Source: JAJVHZ01 sp041395385
GTDB taxonomy: Bacteria > Pseudomonadota > Gammaproteobacteria > JAJPIJ01
Assembly: GCA_041395385.1 (NCBI GenBank)
Contig: JAWLAN010000024.1
Coordinates: 1 to 64,000 of the forward strand
Direction: 5' to 3'
DNA length: 64,000 nt
A model generated the notes under the pieces. That model was not told the DNA's origin. It made no database searches and saw nothing but the letters and a program-made list of their open reading frames with translations. Positions 1 through 8,784 of this stretch are shown in pieces. Both the position numbers and the translations under genes were made by a program. Each line of letters opens with the position of its first letter. The first letter of the stretch is position 1.

Positions 1-1129
1 GACCCAGCACGGCGTCATCCCCGAGGACTGGGGCGGCGACACGCAGTTCGTGCGCGTGTCCGCCAAGACCGGCGAGGGCGTCAACGAACTGCTCGACGCC
101 ATCCTGCTTCAGGCCGAGGTGCTGGAACTGAAGGCGGTGGAGGACGGACCGGCGACCGGCGCGGTCATCGAATCCCGGCTCGACAAGGGGCGCGGTCCGG
201 TGGCCACCGTGCTGGTTCAGAACGGCACCCTGCGCAAGGGCGACATCCTGCTGACCGGCTTCGAGTTCGGCCGTGTGCGCGCGATGGTCGACGAGAACGG
301 CCGTCCCGTGGAGACGGCGGGACCCTCCACCCCGGTGGAGGTGCTCGGACTTTCCTCCACGCCCAATGCGGGCGACGAGGCGGTCGTCGTGGGCGACGAG
401 CGCAAGGCGCGCGAGATCTCGCTGCTGCGCCAGGCCAAGAGCCGCGAGGCCAAGCTGGCGCGCCAGCAGGCCACCAAGCTCGAGAACGTGTTCTCGCGCA
501 TGGAGGAAGGCAAGCAGGTCAGCCTCAACGTCCTCGTCAAGGCCGACGTGCAGGGCTCCGCGGAGGCGCTTTCCGACGCGTTGACCAAGCTGTCCAACGA
601 GGAGGTCAACGTAAACATCGTCTCCAGCGGCGTGGGCGGCATCACCGAGTCCGACGTCAACCTGGCGCTGGCATCGAGCGCGATGATCGTCGGCTTCAAC
701 GTCCGCGCCGACGCGAGCGCCCGCAAGCTCATCGAGTCCGAGAAGATCGACCTGCGCTACTACAGCATCATCTACGACGTCATCGACGACGTGAAGGCCG
801 CGCTCTCCGGCATGCTTTCGCCTGAGGTCAAGGAGACGATCATCGGTGTCGCCGAGGTGCGCGACGTGTTCCGGTCCTCGAAGTTCGGGGCCATCGCCGG
901 CTGCATCGTCACCACCGGCGTCATCAAGCGCAACAACCCCATACGTGTGCTGCGCGACAACGTCGTCATCTATGAAGGCGCGCTGGAGTCGCTGCGCCGG
1001 TTCAAGGACGACGTACAGGAGGTCAAATCGGGCACCGAATGCGGCATCGGCGTGAAGAACTACAACGACGTCAAGCCCGGCGACCAGATTGAAGTGTTCG
1101 AGCGCACGGAAGTCGCGCGCACGCTCTGA
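1..1129 (+). CDS. infB: Translation initiation factor IF-2, C-terminal part (5' end outside window)
   Basis: IF-2 is the GTPase that delivers initiator tRNA to the 30S subunit. The reading frame is open from base 2, so the gene begins before the window. What is seen is the end of the G domain (VSAKTGEGV, the SAK guanine-binding motif) followed by domains II to IV, including the IF-2 segment VLVKADVQGSAEAL and the C-terminal fMet-tRNA binding barrel. rbfA follows 23 bp downstream, the usual order in proteobacteria. The first ATG in the window, at 50, is internal and not the start. Confidence 0.97.
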   Translation, partial: TQHGVIPEDWGGDTQFVRVSAKTGEGVNELLDAILLQAEVLELKAVEDGPATGAVIESRLDKGRGPVATVLVQNGTLRKGDILLTGFEFGRVRAMVDENGRPVETAGPSTPVEVLGLSSTPNAGDEAVVVGDERKAREISLLRQAKSREAKLARQQATKLENVFSRMEEGKQVSLNVLVKADVQGSAEALSDALTKLSNEEVNVNIVSSGVGGITESDVNLALASSAMIVGFNVRADASARKLIESEKIDLRYYSIIYDVIDDVKAALSGMLSPEVKETIIGVAEVRDVFRSSKFGAIAGCIVTTGVIKRNNPIRVLRDNVVIYEGALESLRRFKDDVQEVKSGTECGIGVKNYNDVKPGDQIEVFERTEVARTL

Positions 1130-1152
1130 CGCCGGCCGTCGCGACAGCACCC

Positions 1153-1575
1153 ATGGCCAGCCGTAACGACGATGCCTGGGGGCGGCCCGCCCCCAGCACG
1201 CGCCCGCGCCGCGTTGCCGAGAGCATCCGGCGCGAGCTCGCCCAGCCGCTGCAGCGGATCGCGAGCGACGAGGGCCTGGGCATGCTGACGCTCTCGGATG
1301 TGGACGTGTCGCCGGATCTGCGCGACGCGCGGCTGTTCGTCACGCACCTGGGCGGCGCGGTGTCCCACCAGGAGGTCCTGCGACGGCTGCATCCCCACCT
1401 CGGGGAGCTGCGCGCGCTCCTCGGCCGTGCCGTGCGGCTGCGCTACACGCCGCGGCTGTCCTTCCGTTTCGACGAGTCCGTGGAGCAGGGCGCGCGCATC
1501 GACGCGTTGCTGCACGAATCGGACGCCGCCCACGACTCCGCCCGGGACCGGCCCGAGGCAGACGAGGACCGATGA
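1153..1575 (+). CDS. rbfA: 30S ribosome-binding factor A
   Basis: RbfA is a KH-fold protein that assists late maturation of the 16S rRNA 5' end and supports cold adaptation. The 140-residue product has the family core: RVAESIRRELAQPLQRI near the N-terminus, LSDVDVSPDLRDARLFVTHL in the middle, and LRYTPRLSFRFDESVEQGARID towards the end. It lies between infB and truB. Its TGA overlaps the truB ATG (ATGA at 1572), suggesting translational coupling. The last 20 or so residues are charged and variable, as is common in this family. Confidence 0.95.
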   Translation: MASRNDDAWGRPAPSTRPRRVAESIRRELAQPLQRIASDEGLGMLTLSDVDVSPDLRDARLFVTHLGGAVSHQEVLRRLHPHLGELRALLGRAVRLRYTPRLSFRFDESVEQGARIDALLHESDAAHDSARDRPEADEDR

Positions 1576-2483
1576 ACCGCGCCCGCGAACGGCGGGCGGT
1601 GCACGGCATCGTGCTCCTCGACAAACCCGTCGGCATCACCTCCAACACGGCGCTGCAGCGCGTGAAGCGGCTGTTCAATGCCGCCAAGGCCGGCCACACC
1701 GGCAACCTCGACGCGCCGGCCGGCGGGCTGCTGCCGGTCTGCCTGGGTGAGGCGACCAAGGTCACGCCCTATCTGCTCGATGCCGACAAGGAGTACGTGG
1801 CACGCATCGGATTCGGCACGCGGACCACCACGGCGGATGCGGCCGGCGAGGTGATCGAGACCCGACCCGTGCCCGTGCTCGGTACCGACGCGGTCGATCG
1901 GGTGCTGCGAGGATTCCTCGGCGAGATCGAGCAGGTTCCGCCCATGTACTCGGCGCTCAAGCACCAGGGGGAGCGCCTCTACCGCCTGGCGGCCCAGGGC
2001 GTGACGGTGGAGCGCAGGGCGCGTACCGTCACCATCCATGCCATCGAGCGCCTCGCGCTCAGCGACGCGGAGATGGAGATACGGGTCCGCTGCAGCAAGG
2101 GAACTTACATCCGCACGCTCGCCGAGGATATCGGCAGCGCGCTCGGCACTGTCGCACACCTGCGCGCCCTGCGGCGCACCCGTGTGTCGCCGTTCAGCAT
2201 CGAGGACGCGCATGCGCTCGAGGAGCTGGAGAGGCGCGCGCAGGAGGGGGCGCAGGCCCTCGACGCAGTTCTGATCGCCATGGATCTGGCCCTGCCCCAG
2301 CTCGCCGCCGTGCAATTCTCAAGAGATTCCGCTTATTACGTTCGCACCGGACAGGCGGTGCGGACGGCCGGAGCGGCGGCGGGGCTGCTGCGGATGTACG
2401 ACGAGGAGGGGCGCTTCATGGGCATCGGCGAGAGAACCGAGGACGGCCGCGTCGCGCCGCGGCGCCTGGTCAACTGGAGTTGA
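1572..2483 (+). CDS. truB: tRNA pseudouridine(55) synthase
   Basis: TruB converts U55 of tRNAs to pseudouridine. The 303-residue protein carries GIVLLDKPVGITSN at the N-terminus and the catalytic region GHTGNLDAPAGGLLPVCLG. Most TruB proteins have GTLDP here; the catalytic aspartate is retained in NLDAPAG. KGTYIRTLAEDIG, a conserved TruB motif, and a C-terminal PUA-like segment follow. The start overlaps rbfA. A hairpin with a T-run follows 37 bp after the stop, so this probably ends the infB operon. Confidence 0.95.
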   Translation: MNRARERRAVHGIVLLDKPVGITSNTALQRVKRLFNAAKAGHTGNLDAPAGGLLPVCLGEATKVTPYLLDADKEYVARIGFGTRTTTADAAGEVIETRPVPVLGTDAVDRVLRGFLGEIEQVPPMYSALKHQGERLYRLAAQGVTVERRARTVTIHAIERLALSDAEMEIRVRCSKGTYIRTLAEDIGSALGTVAHLRALRRTRVSPFSIEDAHALEELERRAQEGAQALDAVLIAMDLALPQLAAVQFSRDSAYYVRTGQAVRTAGAAAGLLRMYDEEGRFMGIGERTEDGRVAPRRLVNWS

Positions 2484-2519
2484 TGGAAGGCCGCTCCTCC
2501 GGCAGGCCGCGGGGCGTGC

Positions 2520-2547
2520 GCCGGACCGTCTCGGACCGGCAGTTTTT
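2520..2547 (+). terminator. Rho-independent terminator after truB
   Basis: A hairpin is formed by GCCGG-A-CCG, loop TCT, CGG-A-CCGGC (2520-2540), and is followed at once by AG and five T. It lies between the truB stop and the rpsO promoter and fits the end of the infB-rbfA-truB operon. Confidence 0.7.
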
Positions 2548-2549
2548 CC

Positions 2550-2578
2550 TTGTTACCCGGCACTTGCGTGGCTACAAT
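2550..2578 (+). promoter_or_regulatory. Sigma-70-type promoter for rpsO-pnp
   Basis: TTGTTA (2550-2555) and TACAAT (2573-2578) are separated by 17 bp, close to the sigma-70 consensus. Transcription would begin near 2585, about 50 bp before the rpsO ATG. The promoter sits directly behind the truB terminator. Confidence 0.75.
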
Positions 2579-2635
2579 AGCGCCCGCTTTGAAGCCGACA
2601 GACCGACAGAAGAGACAGCGTAGCAGGAGTATTCC

Positions 2636-2905
2636 ATGGCAATAACCTCCGAGCGCAAGAGCGCCATCATCAAGGACAACCAACGTAAGCAAACCGACAC
2701 GGGCTCCCCCGAGGTGCAGGTGGCCCTGATGTCCGCCCGCATCGAAGAATTGACCGAGCACTTCAAGACGCACACGCACGACCTGCACTCCCGCCAGGGC
2801 CTGCTGCGGCTCATCAACAAGCGCCGCAAGCTCCTCGACTACATGAAGCGTTCGAACCCGGACGGTTACCGCGGCCTCATCAGCAAGCTGGGTCTGCGCA
2901 AGTAA
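2636..2905 (+). CDS. rpsO: 30S ribosomal protein S15
   Basis: S15 binds the central domain of 16S rRNA early in 30S assembly. The product is 89 residues, the standard length, with the conserved TGSPEVQVALMSARI and HSRQGLLRLINKRRKLLDYM segments. A good ribosome site (AGGAG) precedes the ATG by about nine bases. It has its own promoter after the truB terminator and is followed by pnp, the usual rpsO-pnp pair. Confidence 0.97.
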   Translation: MAITSERKSAIIKDNQRKQTDTGSPEVQVALMSARIEELTEHFKTHTHDLHSRQGLLRLINKRRKLLDYMKRSNPDGYRGLISKLGLRK

Positions 2906-2914
2906 GACAATCAC

Positions 2915-2937
2915 GCCCGCGTACATCGCGGGCTTTT
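2915..2937 (+). terminator. rpsO-pnp intergenic hairpin
   Basis: GCCCGCG (2915-2921), loop TACAT, CGCGGGC (2927-2933), then TTTT. This is a short intrinsic terminator placed between rpsO and pnp. By analogy with other rpsO-pnp operons it probably works as a partial terminator or processing site, since pnp has no other obvious promoter here. Confidence 0.75.
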
Positions 2938-2967
2938 CATTTCATCTCTCATCATTTGGTGACTGCC

Positions 2968-5055
2968 ATGGCACCGACGAAAACGTCATTTCAATACGGC
3001 GCGCATACCGTAACCCTGGAGACCGGCGAAATCGCCCGCCAGGCCACGGGCGCGGTGATGGTAAGCATGGGCGAGACCGTGGTGCTGGTCACGGTGGTCG
3101 GCAACAGGAACGAGTCGGATCGCGATTTCTTCCCGCTGACCGTCGATTACCAGGAGAAGACGTACGCCGCCGGCAAGATCCCGGGCGGGTTCTTCAAGCG
3201 CGAAGGGCGGCCGAGCGAAAAGGAGACGCTGACCTGCCGCCTCATCGATCGCCCCCTGCGTCCGCTGTTCCCCGAAGGGTTCCGCAACGAGGTTCAGATC
3301 GTCGCCACCGTCCTGTCGCTGGACCCGAAGGTCGATCCGGACATCCCGGCGATGCTCGGCGCCTCGGCGGCGCTTGCCGTCTCGGGCATCCCGTTCAACG
3401 GCCCGATCGGCGCCACCCGCGTCGGTTATCGCGACGGCCAGTACCTGCTCAATCCGAGCTTCAAGGACCTGGAAGACTCGCTGCTGGATCTGGTTGTCGC
3501 CGGCACCGATACATCGGTGCTGATGGTGGAGTCGGAGGCGAAGGAACTGCCCGAGGACGTCATGCTCGGCGCCGTGCTGTTCGGACACCAGCAGTTACAG
3601 ACCGCCATCAGCGCCATTCGAGAACTGGCGACGGCGGTCGGAACACCGGCCTGGGATTGGACGCCTCCGGCCACCGAAAGCGAGCTGCTGGCGGCTGTCG
3701 ATGCCTACGCCGCGCGTATTCGGGAGGGCTACACCATCGTCGATAAGCTGCTTCGTCGCGATACGCTCGCCAAGCTGCGCAGCGAGATCGCCACGGCGCT
3801 GCTGCCGGCCGGGCAGGAGCCGAAGTGGAAGCCGGAGCACGTCAAGACCGCCATCGAGAACCTGGAATACAAGATCGTGCGCGCGATGGCGCTGGAGGAG
3901 GGACGGCGCATCGACGGCCGGAACAAGACCCAGATCCGTCCCATCACCTGCCGTGTCGGCCTGCTGCCGCGCACGCACGGCTCGGCGCTGTTCACCCGCG
4001 GTGAGACGCAGGCGATGGTCGTCACCTCGCTCGGCACCGAGCGCGACGCGCAGATCATCGACGCCATCGAGGGCGAGCGCAGCGACCGCTTCCTTTTCCA
4101 CTACAACTTCCCGCCGTTTTCGGTGGGCGAGGTCGGACGCGTCGGCTCGCCGAAGCGCCGCGAGATCGGTCATGGCCGTCTGGCGCGCCGCGGTGTCGAG
4201 GCCATGATGCCTTCGAAGGACAAGTTCCAGTACGTGGTGCGCGTGGTCTCCGAGATCACCGAATCCAACGGTTCCAGTTCGATGGCCTCGGTGTGCGGCG
4301 CCAGCCTGTCGCTGATGGACGCGGGCGTGCCGATCAAGGCGCCGGTGGCCGGCATCGCCATGGGCCTCATCATGGAGGGACCGAAGTGGGTGGTGCTCTC
4401 CGACATCATGGGTGACGAGGATCACCTCGGCGACATGGATTTCAAGGTGGCTGGCTCGACGGCCGGCATTACCGCGCTGCAGATGGATATCAAGATCAGC
4501 GGCATCACCGCGGCCATCATGGAACAGGCCCTGGCGCAGGCGAAGGAAGGCCGCATGCATATCCTCGGCGAGATGGCCAAGACCATCAGCGCGCCGCGCG
4601 AGGAGATGTCCGAGCACGCGCCGCGCATCATCGCCTTCAAGATCCATCCGGACAAGATACGCGACGTGATCGGCAAGGGTGGCGTCACCATCCGCGCGAT
4701 CACCGAGGAGACGGGCACGACCATCGACATCGAGGACGACGGCACGGTAAAAATCGCCTCCGTCGACGCCGCAGCGGGCCTCGAGGCCAAGCGCCGGGTC
4801 GAGCAGATCACCGCCGATGTGCAGGTGGGAATGGTCTACGAGGGTCGCGTCGCCAAGCTGATGGATTTCGGCGCGTTCGTGAACATCCTGCCCGGCAAGG
4901 ACGGCCTGGTGCACATCTCGCAGATCTCCGAGGAGCGGGTCGAGAATGTCAGCGACAAGCTCCGCGAAGGCGACATGGTCAAGGTCAAGGTCCTGGAGGT
5001 CGACAAGCAGGGGCGCATCCGCCTCAGCATCAAGGCGGTAAGCGTCGGCGGCTGA
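2968..5055 (+). CDS. pnp: Polyribonucleotide nucleotidyltransferase (PNPase)
   Basis: PNPase degrades RNA 3' to 5' phosphorolytically and is part of the degradosome in many proteobacteria. Two RNase PH-like domains are visible: the N-terminal copy starts at FQYGAHTVTLETGEIARQ, and the second contains EGRRIDGR and GSALFTRGETQAM. They are followed by a KH domain (IGKGGVTIRAITEETG) and a C-terminal S1 domain (GRVAKLMDFGAFVNILPGKDG). With the ATG at 2968 the product is 695 residues, normal for the family. A GTG at 2959 is an in-frame alternative. A strong hairpin ends the operon 30 bp after the stop. Confidence 0.96.
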   Translation: MAPTKTSFQYGAHTVTLETGEIARQATGAVMVSMGETVVLVTVVGNRNESDRDFFPLTVDYQEKTYAAGKIPGGFFKREGRPSEKETLTCRLIDRPLRPLFPEGFRNEVQIVATVLSLDPKVDPDIPAMLGASAALAVSGIPFNGPIGATRVGYRDGQYLLNPSFKDLEDSLLDLVVAGTDTSVLMVESEAKELPEDVMLGAVLFGHQQLQTAISAIRELATAVGTPAWDWTPPATESELLAAVDAYAARIREGYTIVDKLLRRDTLAKLRSEIATALLPAGQEPKWKPEHVKTAIENLEYKIVRAMALEEGRRIDGRNKTQIRPITCRVGLLPRTHGSALFTRGETQAMVVTSLGTERDAQIIDAIEGERSDRFLFHYNFPPFSVGEVGRVGSPKRREIGHGRLARRGVEAMMPSKDKFQYVVRVVSEITESNGSSSMASVCGASLSLMDAGVPIKAPVAGIAMGLIMEGPKWVVLSDIMGDEDHLGDMDFKVAGSTAGITALQMDIKISGITAAIMEQALAQAKEGRMHILGEMAKTISAPREEMSEHAPRIIAFKIHPDKIRDVIGKGGVTIRAITEETGTTIDIEDDGTVKIASVDAAAGLEAKRRVEQITADVQVGMVYEGRVAKLMDFGAFVNILPGKDGLVHISQISEERVENVSDKLREGDMVKVKVLEVDKQGRIRLSIKAVSVGG

Positions 5056-5084
5056 TCCGGGGCGCTGCAGGCCGGACCGGGAGA

Positions 5085-5106
5085 AAACGGGCCTTCGGGC
5101 CCGTTT
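5085..5106 (+). terminator. Terminator after pnp
   Basis: Perfect nine-base stem AAACGGGCC / GGCCCGTTT closed by a UUCG-type tetraloop (5085-5106), followed by a T-rich stretch. It separates pnp from the convergent minus-strand SPOR gene. Confidence 0.85.
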
Positions 5107-5134
5107 GCGTTTGCGCCAGGGCCCGCCGCCGGGA

Positions 5135-5740
5135 TCAGCGGCTGGCGACCATGGCCGGCGCCGCGCAAGGCGGCGCGCTGAGAGTGGCGCTGCACAGCCG
5201 CACCCGCCATACCTCCTGTCGCAGCATCTTCGCGACTTCCGTTCTGCGCTGCAAGGATTCCTCCTCCCGATACGGCCCCATCACCACGCGATAGCGGGCC
5301 GGCGCGTGGTCCGGGCCGGGACCGGCGCGGGCGATCGCGGTGTCGAACCGTGCCAGTGATCGACGCCAGCGCTCGGCATTGCCCTCGGCGCTGAAGCTGC
5401 CCAGCACCAGGTAATACTGCGGCGGCGCCGGTTGCCCCTGGCCGGTGTGCCGTGCCCGCCCGGTCGGCGCGGGGGATTTCTCGCGGCTGGCGAGGGCGGC
5501 CGTGGCCGAGGGCGGATTCGCGACGCAGATGGGAGTATCCCTCACCACGCGCAACAGCGCGCAGTCCTGCTCGGCGATGGCGGAGATGACGTGGTCGGAG
5601 GGGCCCTTGCCCGTCACGAGGTAGCTTGCGCCGGTCAGTGCGAGCGTGCCGAGCTTCAACGCCGGCGGCAGCGCCGTGCAGCCGCACACCCCCGTCGCCA
5701 GGAGCGCCGCGCCGCACATCCAGCCCCGCCACCGTGCCAT
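5135..5740 (-). CDS. SPOR-domain-like lipoprotein, uncharacterised
   Basis: This is a 201-residue exported protein. The start at ATG 5740 is preferred over the upstream GTG at 5746 because a GAGGGG site lies just in front of it. A short hydrophobic N-terminus ends in a VCGC lipobox-like site, followed by LKLGTLALTGASYLVTGKG. After a Pro-rich linker, YYLVLGSFSAEGNAERW and ARYRVVMGPYREEESLQRR resemble the two strands of a SPOR peptidoglycan-binding domain. The exact cellular role is unknown. It converges on pnp and has its own minus-strand promoter. Confidence 0.7.
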   Translation of the reverse strand: MARWRGWMCGAALLATGVCGCTALPPALKLGTLALTGASYLVTGKGPSDHVISAIAEQDCALLRVVRDTPICVANPPSATAALASREKSPAPTGRARHTGQGQPAPPQYYLVLGSFSAEGNAERWRRSLARFDTAIARAGPGPDHAPARYRVVMGPYREEESLQRRTEVAKMLRQEVWRVRLCSATLSAPPCAAPAMVASR

Positions 5741-5767
5741 GCACACCCCTCGCAGCAGCCCGCTCGA

Positions 5768-5831
5768 GACTACGTGAATTGGTGTAGTCAGGAAGGAATA
5801 TCTTCAATAAGTTAGAGCATTAACATGACAA
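5768..5831 (-). promoter_or_regulatory. Promoter and inverted repeat upstream of the SPOR lipoprotein
   Basis: On the minus strand TTGTCA (5826-5831) and TATTGA (5804-5809) are 16 bp apart, a plausible sigma-70 promoter in an AT-rich patch. Downstream of it a six-base inverted repeat GACTAC/GTAGTC (5768-5773, 5784-5789) with a 10 bp gap could be an operator or a leader hairpin. Confidence 0.45.
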
Positions 5832-5867
5832 AGTAAATCGACTTGCCGGCTGCCGTGGGCGGGTCCC

Positions 5868-8003
5868 TCAGGCGGCAGTCTCGGCGAGTCGCTTCAGATG
5901 GACGTAGTCGGTCTTGCCGGTGCCGAGCAGCGGCAGCTCCTTTAAGTGTTCGATCCGCCGCGGCACGGCCAGCTCCGGCGCCCCGAGCGTGCGGGCCCCC
6001 TGCAGGATCGCCTCCCGGTCCAGTGCGGCGTCGGTGGTGAACAGCACCAGCGACTCGCCGCGTTTCGGATCGGCGATCGCCACGGTGGCGTGATGCCCGC
6101 CGGGCGAGGCGGCCTGCGCGATTTTCTCGACCACCTCCAGCGACACCATCTCCCCGGCGATCTTGGCGAACCGCTTCACCCGGCCCCGGATGCTGAGGAA
6201 GCCGTCCTGGTCGATCGCGACGATGTCGCCGGTACTGTGCCAGCCCGCGCCGATGTCGGAGGCCGGCGGTTGCAGCACCCCGGGCCTCTCGTGCAGATAG
6301 TAGCCGAGCATGACGTTCGGCCCGCGCACGTGCAGCACGCCGCCTTCGCCGATGCCCTCGACCGGCTGCAGGCGGTGCTCCACACCCGGCAGCAGCGTGC
6401 CGACGGTACCGGTGCGATAGGCCATCGGGGTGTTCACGGCGATCACCGGCGCGCATTCGGTGGCGCCGTAGCCCTCCATGATCCTTATCCCGAACTTCTC
6501 GTACCACGCCTTGCGGACCTCGTCGTTCAGTTTCTCGGCCCCGGAGACCACGTAGCGCAGCCGATAGAAATCGTAGGGGTGGGCGAACTTGGCGTAGGCG
6601 CCGAGGAAGGTGCTGGTGCCGAACAGCACCGTGCAGCCGCGGTCGTAGATGACCTCGGGGATGACGCGGTAGTGCAGCGGCGAGGGATAGAGAAACAGCC
6701 TGCTGCCGGTGACCAGCGGCATGATGGCGCCGCAGGTCAACCCGAAGGCGTGAAACACCGGCAGGGCGACGAGGAATTTGTCGGCCGGCGAGAAATCCAC
6801 CACCGCGCGGACCTGCGCCACGTTGGCGAGCAGTGCGTCGTGGCTCAGCACCACGCCCTTGGGCTTGCCCTCGGAGCCGGAGGTGAACAGCACGACCGCC
6901 GGGTCATGCGGCGATGTCCGCCGCATCGCCACGCGCGGCATCCGCAGCGCGTAGAGGACGAGCCAGAGCCGGTCCGCCAGGGTGAATCGCGGGTGCAGAT
7001 CCTCCAGGTACACCAACTGCACGTTCCGGATCGCCTCCACGGTCGCTGCCAGCTTGGCGGTCTCCAGGAACCGCCGCGAGGTGAGGATGGTGCGCACGCC
7101 GGCCGCCTCGCAGGCGTATTGCATGCCGGCGGCGCCGGCCGTGTAGTTCAGCATCGCCGGCACGCGCCGCATCGCGCTCATTCCGAGGATCGTGCACACG
7201 GTGGCGCTGACGTTGGGCAGGAGCAGGCCGACGTTCTCGCGCTCCTCGCTGACCCTGGCGACCAGTCGCCCGATGGCGAGGCTGCGCTTCAGCAGTTCGC
7301 GATAGGACTGCTCCTGCTGGTTCATGTCCTCGAGCAGGCGCGCGTTCCGGCCGTTGATCGCCATGGCGTCGAGGAAGGCGGTGAAAAGCGTCTGCGACGG
7401 CCGGGAGGAGAACACCATCTCCTGCATGAGCCGGCGCATCGCCTCGCCGGCCTTGCGCCGCCGCTGCTTCGCCGTCGGCGCCTCCGGCATCGCGATGGTG
7501 GTCGTCGGCAGCAGCGTGATCGTGATGCGCGGAAACAGTTTTCGGCGGAATTGCCCGGACAGACGGCTGAAGTACGAACGTTCCGGACCGTCCAGTCGCA
7601 CCGGCAGGATGGTGGCGCCGGTCCTGGCGGCGACGAAGGCGGGGCCCTCGTAGACCTTCATGATGCTGCCGGTCAGGGTGATGCGGCCTTCCGGGAAGAT
7701 GGCGACGGGCCGGTCGGATTCGAGCAGCGCAATGACCTTCTTCATGGCCATCGGGCTGGTGGGATCGACCGCCAGGTGCGGGACCTGGGAGAGCACCATC
7801 CGGAACAATGGCTGCTTCAGCACCGTCGTATGCACCACGAAGGTGGGGCGTATGGGCAGGAACAGGCCGAGCAGGAGCCCGTCGAGGAAGGAGAGGTGAT
7901 TGGCGATCACCAGCAGCCTGCCGTGGGTCATCGGGGCCGTGTCCCCGACCACGCGGACGCCGAACAGCAGGCGGAACAGTCGCTTCAATACGGCCCGCAG
8001 CAC
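5868..8003 (-). CDS. aas: Aas-type bifunctional acyltransferase / acyl-ACP synthetase
   Basis: Aas proteins re-acylate lysophospholipids at the inner membrane. The 711-residue product joins two domains. The first is a PlsC-type acyltransferase with NHLSFLDG at residues 35-42 and FPEGRIT at about 103-109. The second is an AMP-forming ligase with the P-loop-like LFTSGSEGKPKGVVLSH and the adenylation motifs YGATECAPV and STGDIVAID. Start is GTG at 8003 with GGAGGAG upstream. The MFS domain found in some longer homologues is missing. It runs in the same direction as the 5-formyl-THF ligase gene 77 bp upstream. The symbol is by domain architecture. Confidence 0.85.
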   Translation of the reverse strand: MLRAVLKRLFRLLFGVRVVGDTAPMTHGRLLVIANHLSFLDGLLLGLFLPIRPTFVVHTTVLKQPLFRMVLSQVPHLAVDPTSPMAMKKVIALLESDRPVAIFPEGRITLTGSIMKVYEGPAFVAARTGATILPVRLDGPERSYFSRLSGQFRRKLFPRITITLLPTTTIAMPEAPTAKQRRRKAGEAMRRLMQEMVFSSRPSQTLFTAFLDAMAINGRNARLLEDMNQQEQSYRELLKRSLAIGRLVARVSEERENVGLLLPNVSATVCTILGMSAMRRVPAMLNYTAGAAGMQYACEAAGVRTILTSRRFLETAKLAATVEAIRNVQLVYLEDLHPRFTLADRLWLVLYALRMPRVAMRRTSPHDPAVVLFTSGSEGKPKGVVLSHDALLANVAQVRAVVDFSPADKFLVALPVFHAFGLTCGAIMPLVTGSRLFLYPSPLHYRVIPEVIYDRGCTVLFGTSTFLGAYAKFAHPYDFYRLRYVVSGAEKLNDEVRKAWYEKFGIRIMEGYGATECAPVIAVNTPMAYRTGTVGTLLPGVEHRLQPVEGIGEGGVLHVRGPNVMLGYYLHERPGVLQPPASDIGAGWHSTGDIVAIDQDGFLSIRGRVKRFAKIAGEMVSLEVVEKIAQAASPGGHHATVAIADPKRGESLVLFTTDAALDREAILQGARTLGAPELAVPRRIEHLKELPLLGTGKTDYVHLKRLAETAA

Positions 8004-8079
8004 GTGGTCTCCTCCGTCGTTGTCCTCAGCGATGGAAAGGCGGTGGCCGCGATGTCTTCGCCGGGCCGGCTCCCGTGCT

Positions 8080-8676
8080 TCAGCACACCCCGGCGTGTAT
8101 CGCGATCACCCGCCGCTCCGTGACGATGGCGTCGACCGGAACGTCGTTCTCGTCCGTGGGCACCGCGGGGAGGATCTGCGCCTCGAACGCCAGGGCGATC
8201 TTCGCCCGGCAGCGGTGGCCGGCGAACCAGCGATCGTAATAGCCCGCGCCGAAGCCGATGCGATGGCCGGCCTCGGTGAACCCCAGGCCCGGTGTCACCA
8301 CCACATCGAATTCCTCGTTCACCGCCTCGGTGGCGACGGGGCTCAGGATCCCGAGTTGCGCCGGGCGCAGCCCCTCCCACTCGCGCAGCCTGCAGGCGAT
8401 CATCTCGGTCCTGCCCAGGATCTTCGGGACCGCGACCTCGCGTCCCTCGGCCAGCAGCTGCCTGAGGAGATCATGTGTGTGGACCTCGCTGCCGCTGGAG
8501 ATGAACACGAACACGCGGGCGGCCGATCGCATGGCCTGCAGGGCCGTCAGCCGCTGGCATATGGCCGCGGAGCAGCGCTGGCGGTCGGCCTCGGAGAGGG
8601 CGTCACGGGCGGCCTTCAACCCGGCCCGCAGGGCCGCCTTCTCGGCGGCCAGCTGATCAGAGCCGGTGGGCGTCAT
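8080..8676 (-). CDS. 5-formyltetrahydrofolate cyclo-ligase
   Basis: The enzyme converts 5-formyl-THF to 5,10-methenyl-THF using ATP, a folate salvage step. The 198-residue protein matches family length. It has the basic N-terminal helix (AEKAALRAGLKAARDAL), VVTPGLGFTEAGHRIGFGAGYYDRW, which is the family signature, and a C-terminal FEAQILPAVPTDENDVPVD. The start codon at 8676 abuts the plus-strand rpsP promoter, so the two genes are divergent with a compact shared region. Nothing resembling 6S RNA is present next to it. Confidence 0.93.
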   Translation of the reverse strand: MTPTGSDQLAAEKAALRAGLKAARDALSEADRQRCSAAICQRLTALQAMRSAARVFVFISSGSEVHTHDLLRQLLAEGREVAVPKILGRTEMIACRLREWEGLRPAQLGILSPVATEAVNEEFDVVVTPGLGFTEAGHRIGFGAGYYDRWFAGHRCRAKIALAFEAQILPAVPTDENDVPVDAIVTERRVIAIHAGVC

Positions 8677-8682
8677 TTATCC

Positions 8683-8711
8683 TTTTCATTTTCGGAGCTT
8701 ATCCGTACAAT
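8683..8711 (+). promoter_or_regulatory. Promoter of the rpsP-rimM-trmD-rplS operon
   Basis: TTTTCA (8683-8688) and TACAAT (8706-8711) with a 17 bp spacer. Transcription would begin near 8718, giving a leader of about 67 bases before the rpsP ATG. The leader includes a GC-rich inverted stretch around 8723-8740. Confidence 0.65.
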
Positions 8712-8784
8712 ACGCGCCTTTCGCGGCGTCGGCGAACGCCGCCCGCTGCCTGACAAATCCTATTCTGACAGGAACTTAAGTCGC

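Noticed and set aside
5946..8123. 725-codon plus-strand open frame
   Set aside because: It is antisense to the aas-type gene, whose minus-strand product has full motifs. The plus-strand translation is low-complexity and has no domain. High GC gives long shadow frames.
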